The notes under the pieces were generated by a model that worked only from the letters and a program-made list of their open reading frames with translations, did not search any database and was not told where the DNA came from. Of a DNA stretch of 64,000 nucleotides, positions 49,778-57,710 are shown piece by piece. Source of the DNA: Actinokineospora diospyrosa (GTDB taxonomy: Bacteria; Actinomycetota; Actinomycetes; Mycobacteriales; Pseudonocardiaceae); contig NZ_JAMTCO010000008.1 in assembly GCF_024171925.1 (NCBI RefSeq), forward strand, positions 124,001 through 188,000, read 5' to 3'. The position numbers and the translations under genes were made by a program. The stretch's first letter is position 1; each line of letters opens with the position of its first letter.

Positions 49778-50572
49778 GTGCTGCCCACCGACCCCGGCGT
49801 CGGCGAGTTCCTCGTGCGCGGTTCCCTGGAGATCGAGGGCAGGCTGGTCGACGCGTCCAACGCGACCCTGCTCTGCGGCATCGAGGCCGACGGCGTCGTC
49901 GCGCAGTGCGTGTACAAGCCGGTCCGCGGTGAACGCCCCCTGTGGGACTTCCCCGACGGCACCCTCGCGGGTCGTGAGGTCGCCGCCTACCTGGTGTCGG
50001 TGGCGGCCGGTCTGCCGCTGATCCCGCCGACGGTGCTGCGCGACGGCCCGTTCGGCCCCGGGATGGTGCAGCTGTGGATCGAGACCAAGGAGGGCGACGA
50101 CCTGGTCGACGTGCTGCCGCCCGACGAGGTGCCGCAGGGCTGGCGCGCGATCCTGCACGCCCACGACCGCTTCGGTGACCCCGCGGTCTTGGCGCACTCG
50201 AACGCGTTACCGGTGGCGTTGCTGTCCGCGCTGGACATCGTCATCAACAACGCCGACCGCAAGGGCGGTCACGTCCTGCACGGCACCGACGGCGGCGTCT
50301 ACGGCGTCGACCACGGCATCAGCCTGCACCAGGACCACAAGCTGCGCACCGTGCTGTGGGGCTGGGCGGGGGAGGCCCTGCCGGACGAGGCGGTCGACGC
50401 GCTGCACTCGCTCAACGCCGCCCTGCGCGGACCGCTCCCGGCCGACCTCGCCGAGCACATCACCCGCGCCGAGATCTCGGCGCTGAGCACCCGGGTCAAG
50501 GCGCTGCTGGCGGCCCCGGTGTACCCGGTCCCGGACGAGGACGGCCGCCCCATCCCGTGGCCCGCCTTCTAG
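49778..50572 (+). CDS. SCO1664-family protein (PI3/4-kinase-like fold)
   Basis: A 264-residue protein starting at GTG 49778. It has YKPVRGERPLWDFPDGTLAGREVAAYLVS near the N-terminus, NNADRKGGHVL (a kinase-like catalytic loop) and GVYGVDHGISLH (a DxG-like metal site). These fit the kinase-like SCO1664 family found with DUF3090. The substrate is unknown. The family's usual downstream partner mshC is not seen here. Confidence 0.85.
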   Translation: MLPTDPGVGEFLVRGSLEIEGRLVDASNATLLCGIEADGVVAQCVYKPVRGERPLWDFPDGTLAGREVAAYLVSVAAGLPLIPPTVLRDGPFGPGMVQLWIETKEGDDLVDVLPPDEVPQGWRAILHAHDRFGDPAVLAHSNALPVALLSALDIVINNADRKGGHVLHGTDGGVYGVDHGISLHQDHKLRTVLWGWAGEALPDEAVDALHSLNAALRGPLPADLAEHITRAEISALSTRVKALLAAPVYPVPDEDGRPIPWPAF

Positions 50573-51053
50573 CGCCCTCCCGCTAGCACCCCCTTCACCA
50601 GGCGTTTCTCTTCGCCTATCCCCCATGAACTCACTATTCACTATTGACTATCAAGGTAACCGATAGTGGGTCTTGGCCGGTACCGGGAGGAGGGTGAGAA
50701 AAGCGCCAAGACAGGGGAGGGGGCCGCTCTGGCGGCGAGGTGACGCCGCACGGGCGCGGCACCGGGTGGGGTTGGCAACGCGGCTGCGCTCGTGGGACTC
50801 CTGGCCCTGACGAAGTGGCCGCGGTGCTGGCGTTCGCGAGCGACGCCGACCGGTAGGCCGATCCGAGGAGCCGACCTACCGGTCATGGCGGCCAACGCGC
50901 CGAATCCGCGATTGACGAGGTCGGAGCCTCGGCTGCCGGACCGCTGCTGCGGCCGTCAGTGAGCTGATGGCACTACCGGCAGCAGCGACGGTCCCGAGGT
51001 CGGGTAGCGCTGCCTTGCGCGGCCACCCCTGGGCGGTGCTTGGCGTTGCTGGG
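50573..51053. other. 481-bp gap with one AT-rich repeat element
   Basis: No coding-like frame is supported on either strand. The notable content is the AT-rich element at 50635-50659, followed by an imperfect palindrome ACTATC-AAGGTAACC-GATAGT (50647-50667). The rest is GC-rich with no clear structure. Confidence 0.5.
50635..50659 (+). repeat. 25-base AT-rich direct repeat, copy 1
   Basis: The sequence starts TATTCACTATT and continues CTATCAAG after two variable bases. It matches 52029-52053 at 22 of 25 positions. In a genome of about 70% GC an AT-rich pair of this length is unlikely to be chance. Confidence 0.5.
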
Positions 51054-51908
51054 TTACTCGCGGGGGAGGGCGGCGTGTCGCTCGAGGAAGCGCGCGACGT
51101 CGTCGGCGTCGTCGAGGGGGAGGGGGTAGACGGTGAGGCGGGTGACGCCTAGAGCGGCGTAGCGGTGGGCTGCGGTTGCGGTGACTTCGACCAGGTCCAC
51201 CTGCATGAAGTTGATTTCGAGTTGGCCGAGGTGGGCTGGGCGTTCGACCTGGTCGGCGGCGCGGGCCAGGCCGCGCAGGTGTTCGGCGAGGGCGTCAGGT
51301 GATGAGCCGGTTCCGAACCAGCCGTGGCCGCGGGCGACGGCTCGGCGGAAGGCCGCGGGGCTGTGGCCGCCGACGACGACGCGGGGGCCGCCGGGCGTGA
51401 CCGGGCGGGGGTTGGCGTCGAGGTTGTCGAAGGACACGTGCTCGCCGTGGAAGGCGACCGGCGCGGGGTCGTTCCACAGTGCCCGCAGGACGTCGATGTA
51501 CTCGTCGGTGCGGCTGCCGCGTTCGGACATCGGCACGCCGAGCGCGGCGAGTTCGGGCTCCAGGTAGCCGCCCGCAACGCCGAGCAGGAGGCGGCCGCCC
51601 GACAGCACGTCCAGGCTCGCGGCCTGCTTGGCCAGTACCAGCGGGTTGCGCTGCGGCAGGATCACGATGCCGGTGCCGAGTTCGATCCGCTCGGTCAGCG
51701 CGGCCACGTAGGTCAGGTGGACCAGCGGGTCCAGGATCGGGTCCTCCGGCGCCATCGGCGACTCGGGCACCCGCGGGCTGGGCAGGACCACGTGGTCCCC
51801 GCACCACCAGGACCGGTAGCCGAGGTCTTCGGCCAGCCCGGCCAACCGCGCGGTCTCGGCCGGTCCGAGCGTGGCCTTCGCACTCAACCCGTACACGCCT
51901 GGCTCCAC
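51054..51908 (-). CDS. LLM-class flavin/F420-dependent oxidoreductase
   Basis: A 284-residue luciferase-like protein. GTG 51908 (VEPGVYGLSAKATLG) is chosen because GGAGGTG lies just upstream. Features are RSWWCGDHVVLPSP, ELGTGIVILPQRNPLVLAKQAASLDVLSGGRLLLGVAGGYLEPE and a C-terminal VTRLTVYPL. The cofactor is probably F420 or FMN. The substrate is not predictable. An AT-rich repeat lies on each side of the gene. Confidence 0.85.
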   Translation of the reverse strand: MEPGVYGLSAKATLGPAETARLAGLAEDLGYRSWWCGDHVVLPSPRVPESPMAPEDPILDPLVHLTYVAALTERIELGTGIVILPQRNPLVLAKQAASLDVLSGGRLLLGVAGGYLEPELAALGVPMSERGSRTDEYIDVLRALWNDPAPVAFHGEHVSFDNLDANPRPVTPGGPRVVVGGHSPAAFRRAVARGHGWFGTGSSPDALAEHLRGLARAADQVERPAHLGQLEINFMQVDLVEVTATAAHRYAALGVTRLTVYPLPLDDADDVARFLERHAALPRE

Positions 51909-52028
51909 GAGCGGACACCTCCGGTTGATCTTCGATGTGGCCCCCGATTCTCGGCGCGCCCACCCGGTTCGGCCAGAGGGTCCACCGGAGTCTCCGGTCA
52001 CCCCGACCACCGTCTCCCCTCATCTCAA

Positions 52029-52053
52029 TATTCACTATTAGCTATCAAGATAA
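52029..52053 (+). repeat. 25-base AT-rich direct repeat, copy 2
   Basis: Same orientation as 50635-50659, with 22 of 25 matching positions. This copy lies in the divergent gap between the LLM oxidoreductase and the DUF3097 gene and overlaps a palindrome CTATT...AATAG. It could be a regulator site for either gene. Confidence 0.5.
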
Positions 52054-52179
52054 TAGAAGGTGTACCAATCCGGGCACGCCGGAACCTCAGAACCTCCAGC
52101 CACACAAAACCCGCACCAGACGACAGGGCCTCGGCGTGGCTGGGGAGCGGGGGCGGAGCGGGTCGCTACGGTGGCGGCC

Positions 52180-52992
52180 GTGCGCTCTCAGGGATACGGG
52201 GACATCACCTCTGGCAGGCCGCGGCGGCAGGTGCCGGAGGTGATCGCCGAGAACGGGCTCGTGGTGGAGGACCCGGCCAGCGGGTTCTGCGGTGCGGTGG
52301 TGCGGTTCGAGTACGGCAACGTGGTGCTGGAGGACCGGCAGGGTCGGCATCGGCTGTTCCCGTTGGCGCCCGCGGGGTTCCTGGTGGACGGCAAGCCGGT
52401 GACGTTGGTGCGGCCGATGCCCGCCAAGGCGGCGGTGGCGCCGAAGCGGTCGGCCTCAGGGTCGACGCGGGTCGAGGGGCTGCGGGCCAGGACGGCGAAG
52501 GCGAGTCGGATCTGGGTGGAGGGCATCCACGACGCCGAGCTGGTGGAGTTGGTGTGGGGGCACGACCTGCGGGTCGAGGGTGTCGTGGTGGAGCCGTTGG
52601 ACGGGGTGGACAACCTCGTTGAGCGGGTCGCCGAGTTCGGGACCGGGCCGCACCGGCGGTTGGGGGTGTTGGTCGACCACCTGGTGGCGGGCAGCAAGGA
52701 GTCGCGGATCGTCGCGGGGGTGCGCGACGAGCACGTGCTGGTGACCGGTCATCCCTATGTGGACATCTGGCAGGCGGTGAAGCCGTCGGTGCTGGGGATC
52801 GCGGCGTGGCCGGTGGTGCCGCGGGGCGTAGCGTGGAAGGACGGCGTGTGCGCGGCCCTGGGCTGGGGTGACCCGGCTGACGGGTGGCGGCGGGTGCGCT
52901 CGGCGGTGTCGGGGTTCCGGGACCTGGAGGCACCGCTGGTCGGCGCGGTCGAGCGGTTGATCGATTTCGTGACCGACACCGGTTCGGTGTGA
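52180..52992 (+). CDS. DUF3097-family protein
   Basis: A 270-residue protein from GTG 52180 (GTG 52171 is also in frame). It matches the actinobacterial DUF3097 family: GFCGAVVRFEYGNVVLEDRQGRHRLFPL, SRIWVEGIHDAELVELVWGHDLR (a TOPRIM-like stretch) and VDHLVAGSKESRI, HVLVTGHPYVDIWQAVKP. The function of the family is unknown. The acidic and glycine-rich TOPRIM-like segment hints at nucleic acid handling. Confidence 0.9.
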   Translation: MRSQGYGDITSGRPRRQVPEVIAENGLVVEDPASGFCGAVVRFEYGNVVLEDRQGRHRLFPLAPAGFLVDGKPVTLVRPMPAKAAVAPKRSASGSTRVEGLRARTAKASRIWVEGIHDAELVELVWGHDLRVEGVVVEPLDGVDNLVERVAEFGTGPHRRLGVLVDHLVAGSKESRIVAGVRDEHVLVTGHPYVDIWQAVKPSVLGIAAWPVVPRGVAWKDGVCAALGWGDPADGWRRVRSAVSGFRDLEAPLVGAVERLIDFVTDTGSV

Positions 52993-53032
52993 TCGGGGCC
53001 CGGTCCCGGGTCCGATCTGCGAGGATGATCGC

Positions 53033-53458
53033 ATGGCGGCACTGATCTGGCTCGTCGGCGGGCTGCTGCTGATCGCGGCGGAGGTTCTGTCCGGTGATTT
53101 CGTGCTGGTCATGCTCGGTGTCGCCGGGTTGGCTGGCGCGGGCGCGGAGGCGTTGTTCGGGGTGCCGCTGCTGAGCGTGGCGGTGTTCGCGGTGACGTCG
53201 TTGGCGTTGACGACGTTGGCGCGGCCGGTGTTGCGGCGCAGGTTGGGTGGGGCGCACGTGCGCGACAACGTGGCCGCGCTGGTGGGGGAGCGGGCGGTCG
53301 TGGTGGCGCGGGTGGATGAGCACGGTGGGCGGGTGAAGTTGCGCGGGCAGGAGTGGTCGGCCCGCGCCTTGGACGCCACGCAGGTGTTGGAGCCGGGAAC
53401 CCCGGTGACGGTCATGGAGATCGCCGGGGCGACCGCGGTGGTGTGGGCTGACCAGTAG
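53033..53458 (+). CDS. NfeD-like membrane protein
   Basis: A 141-residue protein with three hydrophobic segments in the first 65 residues (WLVGGLLLIAAEVLSG, VMLGVAGLAGAGAEAL, VAVFAVTSLALTTLA) and a C-terminal OB-fold-like domain (GERAVVVARVDEHGGRVKLRGQEWSARALD). This is the short NfeD type, which usually pairs with an SPFH protein in the membrane. The SPFH gene follows within 20 bp. Confidence 0.9.
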   Translation: MAALIWLVGGLLLIAAEVLSGDFVLVMLGVAGLAGAGAEALFGVPLLSVAVFAVTSLALTTLARPVLRRRLGGAHVRDNVAALVGERAVVVARVDEHGGRVKLRGQEWSARALDATQVLEPGTPVTVMEIAGATAVVWADQ

Positions 53459-53476
53459 GTCGGGTTGGAGGCTGTG

Positions 53477-54607
53477 GTGGACGTCGGGCTGATCGTTGGC
53501 GCCGTGGTGGTGTTCTTCGTGTTGGTCGTCATGATCAAGTCGATCAAGGTGATCCCGCAGGCGCAGTCGGCGGTGATCGAGCGCCTGGGTCGGTTCCGCA
53601 CGGTGGCCGAGCCGGGGTTGAACTTCCTGCTGCCGTTCATGGACCGGATCCGGGCGCGGATCGATCTGCGCGAGCAGGTGGTGTCGTTCCCGCCGCAGCC
53701 GGTGATCACGCAGGACAACCTGACGGTGTCGATCGACACGGTGGTGTACTTCCAGGTGACCGATTCGCGGGCGGCGGTCTACGAGATCGCGAACTACATC
53801 ATCGCGGTGGAGCAGTTGACCACGACGACGCTGCGCAACGTGGTCGGTGGGATGAGCCTGGAGGAGACGTTGACCTCCCGCGACCACATCAACGGTCAGC
53901 TGCGCGGGGTGCTCGACGAGGAGACCGGGCGGTGGGGGATCCGGGTGGCCCGGGTGGAGTTGAAGGCGATCGACCCGCCGCCGTCCATCCAGGACTCGAT
54001 GGAGAAGCAGATGCGCGCGGACCGGGAGAAGCGCGCGATCATCCTGACCGCGGAGGGCCAGCGGGAGGCGGCGATCAAGACCGCTGAGGGGTCGAAGCAG
54101 AGCCAGATCCTGGCGGCCGAGGGCGCGAAGCAGGCGACGATCATGGCCGCTGAGGCGGAGCGGCAGTCGCGGATCCTGCGGGCGCAGGGTGAGCGGGCGG
54201 CGCGGTACCTGCAGGCGCAGGGTCAGGCGAAGGCGATCGAGAAGGTGTTCGCGGCGATCAAGGCGGGGCGGCCGACGCCGGAGGTGTTGGCGTACCAGTA
54301 CTTGCAGACGTTGCCGGAGATGGCCAAGGGTGACGCGAACAAGGTGTGGATGATCCCGACGGACTTCGGGAAGGCGTTGGAGGGGTTCGCGCGGCAGTTC
54401 GGGATCAAGTCCGACGACGGGGTGTTCCGGTACGAGCCCTCTGAGGAGGCGGTGTCGTCGCGGCCGCAGTCCGATGAGGAGGAGGTGGCGGAGTGGTTCG
54501 ACACCTCGACGGATCCGGAGGTCGCGAGGGCGGTGCGGGCGGCTGAGGAGGTCGCGCGCAAGGAGGTCGACCCGCCTGCCGCTGGTTTGGTGCCGCCGCT
54601 GCCGTAG
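53477..54607 (+). CDS. SPFH/band-7 (QmcA/stomatin-like) membrane protein
   Basis: A 376-residue protein. GTG 53477 gives the best spacing from GGAGG at 53467-53471. One N-terminal membrane helix (VGLIVGAVVVFFVLVVMI) is followed by the SPFH domain (SAVIERLGRFRTVAEPGLNFLLPFMD to about residue 180) and a long Ala/Glu/Gln coiled coil (REAAIKTAEGSKQSQILAAEGA). The C-terminal acidic tail is variable. With NfeD it probably forms a membrane scaffold complex. Confidence 0.9.
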   Translation: MDVGLIVGAVVVFFVLVVMIKSIKVIPQAQSAVIERLGRFRTVAEPGLNFLLPFMDRIRARIDLREQVVSFPPQPVITQDNLTVSIDTVVYFQVTDSRAAVYEIANYIIAVEQLTTTTLRNVVGGMSLEETLTSRDHINGQLRGVLDEETGRWGIRVARVELKAIDPPPSIQDSMEKQMRADREKRAIILTAEGQREAAIKTAEGSKQSQILAAEGAKQATIMAAEAERQSRILRAQGERAARYLQAQGQAKAIEKVFAAIKAGRPTPEVLAYQYLQTLPEMAKGDANKVWMIPTDFGKALEGFARQFGIKSDDGVFRYEPSEEAVSSRPQSDEEEVAEWFDTSTDPEVARAVRAAEEVARKEVDPPAAGLVPPLP

Positions 54608-54641
54608 CGCGGCTGTCGGTGGTGGGTGTTTGAATGCTGGC

Positions 54642-55103
54642 ATGGGTGTGTTGACGGACTACTTCCGTGCCGCGGATGCCGGTGTTGTCGTGCGGTACCT
54701 GGAGCTTTCCGAGGCGGCGTCGCCGGTCGGGGAGTTCGACGGGGTGCAGGCGAAGTCGGTTGATCCGGATGTGGTGTTGGGTCAGTTGGTGGCTGCGGCG
54801 CTCGGTGGGTCCTATGAGGACCTGGATTCGCGGCCGGTGTGGCCGACGTCGCCTCCGCCCACGGATGTCCCCGAAGAGGGTGATCCGTGGGCTGAGGGTC
54901 CTTGGGTGTCGGAGCTGGATGCCCCGGTCAGGGATGCGCTGGCCGGGGTGTCTGATGTGGCCGCGGTGACGGCGGTGTGGGTCGAGGCCGAGGAGGTCTT
55001 CGGCGAGGCTGCCGAGTGGGAGCCGTTTGTGGCCGAGTTGGTGGCTTTGGCGCGTCGTGCGCGCGACGCTGGTGAGTCGTTGTTCTGCTGGGTGTGCCTC
55101 TGA
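54642..55103 (+). CDS. Unknown protein, tandem pair member 1
   Basis: A 153-residue acidic protein beginning MGVLTDYFRAADAGVVVRYLE. Parts of it recur in the next gene: DYFRA/EYFRA at the start, GDPWxxGPxVxExDAxxRDALAGVSDVxAV in the second half, and RRARDAGESLFCWV/RAARDSGEVLFYAM at the end. The two are tandem paralogues. The stop overlaps the start of the second gene (TGATG). I do not recognise the family. Confidence 0.65.
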   Translation: MGVLTDYFRAADAGVVVRYLELSEAASPVGEFDGVQAKSVDPDVVLGQLVAAALGGSYEDLDSRPVWPTSPPPTDVPEEGDPWAEGPWVSELDAPVRDALAGVSDVAAVTAVWVEAEEVFGEAAEWEPFVAELVALARRARDAGESLFCWVCL

Positions 55104-55540
55104 TGGGTATTGAGTTCGAGTACTTCAGGGCTCCTGATGTGGCTGCGGTGCTGCGTGGGGTGTCGGATCGGGTGACGTTCCCGGCTTTCGATGGTGTGTC
55201 GGCGAAGTGGTTCGCGCTCGATGGTGTGGTGGACCGGTTGGTGGGGTTGACCGGGCACGAGGTCGTGGAGCGGCGGGTGTGGCCGAGCAGCCCGGAGCCG
55301 GAGGGGCCGGTGCCCGCTGGTGACCCGTGGATGACGGGGCCGTTCGTGTACGAGTGGGACGCCGGGACCCGGGACGCGTTAGCCGGCGTGTCGGATGTGG
55401 ACGCTGTGGCGCGGCGGTGGGCGTCGCAGGAGGAGTTGGACGACCCGGACGCGGTGGTGGTGTGGGTCGGTGCGCTGGTGCGGGTGGCCCGGGCGGCGCG
55501 GGACTCCGGTGAGGTGTTGTTCTACGCGATGTTCATGTGA
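55103..55540 (+). CDS. Unknown protein, tandem pair member 2
   Basis: A 145-residue paralogue of the gene directly upstream, starting at ATG 55103 inside the previous stop region. It begins MGIEFEYFRAPDVAAVL and keeps the GDPWMTGPFVYEWDAGTRDALAGVSDVD block. The pair is probably translated together. Related proteins could be immunity or small-ligand-binding proteins, but nothing in the sequence decides this. Confidence 0.65.
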   Translation: MGIEFEYFRAPDVAAVLRGVSDRVTFPAFDGVSAKWFALDGVVDRLVGLTGHEVVERRVWPSSPEPEGPVPAGDPWMTGPFVYEWDAGTRDALAGVSDVDAVARRWASQEELDDPDAVVVWVGALVRVARAARDSGEVLFYAMFM

Positions 55541-56240
55541 CTGGTGCGCGGGTCATTCGGTAGGTGAAGTAGTCCACGGTCCAGTCGTCTCGGGTGTGTT
55601 GTGTGGTGGCGAGGGTCTGGCTGGTGAGGCCTGCGGCGGCGGCCCGGGTGTGCAGGTGGTCGAGGTCGCCGGAGGTGCCGAAGAAGATGAGCAGGCGTGC
55701 TGTGTCGGTCATGTGCGCGCTGACCTGGGCGAAGAAGGTGTTCATCGCGCGGTAGTGGTGGTCGGTGGTGGCTGTTTCGAGGGTGTCGCGGGGGGCGAAC
55801 CAGCGGAACGGCGGGTCGAAGATGATCAGGTCGAAGCGGCCGTCGACGGCGCTGAAGACGTCGCTGTGGCGGGCGGTGAGGGTGACGCCGTTGCGGGCGG
55901 CGTTGGCCCGGGTGGTGGTGATGGCGCTGGGGTTGGTGTCGACGGCCAGGACCTCGCGGGCGGTGGCGGCGGCGAGGATGGCGTTGACGCCGCTGCCGGT
56001 GCCCATGTCCAGGACGCGGTCGGTGGAGCGGACCTCGTCGAGGACGGCTTGGCCGAGCAGGTGGGAGGTGCCGGTGATGGGGTGCACGTCGGGTGGGATG
56101 TGCAGGGTGCGGCCGAGGTAGTCGACGGTGTGGTCGGGGCGGGTGGTGGAGTCGCGGTGGGCGGCTTCGTGCCAGCGCCGGATGCGTGCCACGTGGTCGT
56201 CGGGCAGCGAACTCCGGTGTGGCGGGGTTTCGTGGTCCAC
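55533..56240 (-). CDS. SAM-dependent methyltransferase (HemK/small-RNA type)
   Basis: A 235-residue protein. Motif I DRVLDMGTGSGVNAILAA and the catalytic motif FDLIIFDPPFRWF place it among amino- or carboxyl-methyltransferases with a (D/N)PP(F/Y) motif, which act on proteins, DNA or RNA. The target cannot be told. The last bases overlap the end of the tandem-pair gene at 55540. Confidence 0.75.
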   Translation of the reverse strand: MDHETPPHRSSLPDDHVARIRRWHEAAHRDSTTRPDHTVDYLGRTLHIPPDVHPITGTSHLLGQAVLDEVRSTDRVLDMGTGSGVNAILAAATAREVLAVDTNPSAITTTRANAARNGVTLTARHSDVFSAVDGRFDLIIFDPPFRWFAPRDTLETATTDHHYRAMNTFFAQVSAHMTDTARLLIFFGTSGDLDHLHTRAAAAGLTSQTLATTQHTRDDWTVDYFTYRMTRAPVT

Positions 56241-56293
56241 CTCTTGACCGTATTCGGCCGCGCACCTGGGTTTCGGCGTGCTATCTGTGTGCG

Positions 56294-56620
56294 GTGCTCG
56301 AGTACGTCACGCGGGTCTTGGCGCGGTTGGACATCGGTTGGCGGGTGAAGTTGGTCGAGCCGGGGCCCGGTGAGGTGCGGGTGACCGTGGGGGACGACCG
56401 GGTGTCGGAGGTGGTGTACCTGGCGTTGACGGTGCCGTTGGCGGACGCGGTGGCGGCGATGGCGAGTCAGGTGCAGGACCACGCGATCGAGGCGTACTGG
56501 GGTCGGGCGTTGCCCGCGTGTCCGGGGCACCAGCACCCGTTGTCGCCGCGGGTGGTCGGGTGTGGTGTGCGGTGGGTGTGTCCCCGGGATCCGGCGCACC
56601 ACAGCGAGGCGCTGTTGTGA
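56294..56620 (+). CDS. Small protein of unknown function with Cys/His C-terminus
   Basis: A 108-residue protein from GTG 56294. A C-terminal CPGHQHPL ... GCGVRWVCPRDPAHH segment has four Cys/His clusters and may bind zinc. The N-terminal half (VTRVLARLDIGWRVKLVEPGPGEVRV) is alpha/beta-like. It is divergent from the methyltransferase at 55533. No function is recognised. Confidence 0.5.
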   Translation: MLEYVTRVLARLDIGWRVKLVEPGPGEVRVTVGDDRVSEVVYLALTVPLADAVAAMASQVQDHAIEAYWGRALPACPGHQHPLSPRVVGCGVRWVCPRDPAHHSEALL

Positions 56621-56635
56621 TCAGGCCTGGTGTGG

Positions 56636-57709
56636 TCAGGCGGTGGTGAGGCGGACGTCGCGGAAGCCGCGGGCGGTGGCGACGCGTTCGGCTTCGGCGG
56701 TGAGGTCGCGGGTGGTGCCGGTGAACGGTTCGACGGTGATGGTGAGGGTTTTGCCGCTGGTCTTGGTGCGCCAGATGCCGACGATCTCGCCGCGGTCGAG
56801 GACGGCGCCGGGGTTGCCGATCATGCGCCAGAGGCGTTTGCGGTGGGTGTCGTCGGGGACGATGAGGGCGCGGTCGCGGGTTTGCAGCCACGGGTCGAGC
56901 GGGGGCAGCAGGCGCAGCACGTCGGGGTCGGGTGCGGTGCGCAGGGCGTCGAGGTCGGTTTCGGGGAACCAGCGGCCGTCGCCGAGGTCGATGAGGTCGT
57001 CGGGCCAGACGGGTTTGACCTGGGTTTGGGTGGTGTCGAGGAAGGCGGCGACCTCGGCGGTGGTGGCGGGGCCGTGCAGGCGCAGGTAGGCCTCGATGAC
57101 GGGGGTGGCGCCGGTGCTGCGCTGCGGTACGGGGTGGCGGTCGGGGAGTGGGCGTAGTCGGGTGGGGCGGGTGTCGGCGTGGACGCTGATGCCCGCGAAG
57201 AGGCCGATGATCTGGAAGAGGCTGCCGTAGATGTGGGTGGCGGCGCAGACGGTGCAGTCGTAGGCGTAGGGCGCGGGGAGTCGGGCGGTGATCTCGGTGC
57301 TGACCTGGCCGCGGGGTTTCTCGGTGTCGACGGTGTCGCGCATCGCGTGGGCGGCGGCGGTGTAGGCGTCGAGGCCGGGGATGCCCGCGCGGCGCAGTGC
57401 GGTGCCGCAGCCGCTGAGGCGGGCGGTGGCGTCGGCGTCGGTGCGCGGCCACAGGGCGGTGGCGAGGTCGGGGATGTCGCGGGTGCGCAGCAGGTGTGGG
57501 GCGCCGCGGTGGGCCCAGGTGGTGGTGAAGCCGCGCAGTGGTGCGTCGGTGGGCAGGCGGGCGGCGAGGGCGACGTGGGGTGAGCGGCTGCCCGCGTCTT
57601 GGACGCCGAGGTCGAAGACGGCGAGTGCGGTGGGGTCGGTGGTGTCGCGGTGCAGGCCGTGGCGGGCGACGCGGTAGGCGAGGACTTGGGCGCGGGTGGT
57701 GGTTGCCAT
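56636..57709 (-). CDS. Winged-helix DNA-binding protein of the HTH_42/AlkZ-like family (copy 1)
   Basis: A 357-residue protein. It shows RAQVLAYRVARHGLH at the start, YGSLFQIIGLFAGISV in the centre, PATTAEVAAFLDTTQTQVKPVW as a winged helix, and the C-terminal LLPPLDPWLQTRDRALIVPD and PGAVLDRGEIVGIWRTKTSGKTLTITVEPF. This matches the HTH_42 family, which includes the AlkZ/AlkX-type DNA glycosylases that excise unusual bases or crosslinks. Whether this member is a glycosylase is not certain. Confidence 0.75.
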   Translation of the reverse strand: MATTTRAQVLAYRVARHGLHRDTTDPTALAVFDLGVQDAGSRSPHVALAARLPTDAPLRGFTTTWAHRGAPHLLRTRDIPDLATALWPRTDADATARLSGCGTALRRAGIPGLDAYTAAAHAMRDTVDTEKPRGQVSTEITARLPAPYAYDCTVCAATHIYGSLFQIIGLFAGISVHADTRPTRLRPLPDRHPVPQRSTGATPVIEAYLRLHGPATTAEVAAFLDTTQTQVKPVWPDDLIDLGDGRWFPETDLDALRTAPDPDVLRLLPPLDPWLQTRDRALIVPDDTHRKRLWRMIGNPGAVLDRGEIVGIWRTKTSGKTLTITVEPFTGTTRDLTAEAERVATARGFRDVRLTTA

Positions 57710-57710
57710 G

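Noticed and set aside
50641..50895. An 84-codon minus-strand frame in the 481-bp gap
   Set aside because: It has no ribosome-binding site, a composition like random GC-rich frames, and it overlaps the AT-rich repeat. It is not supported as a gene.
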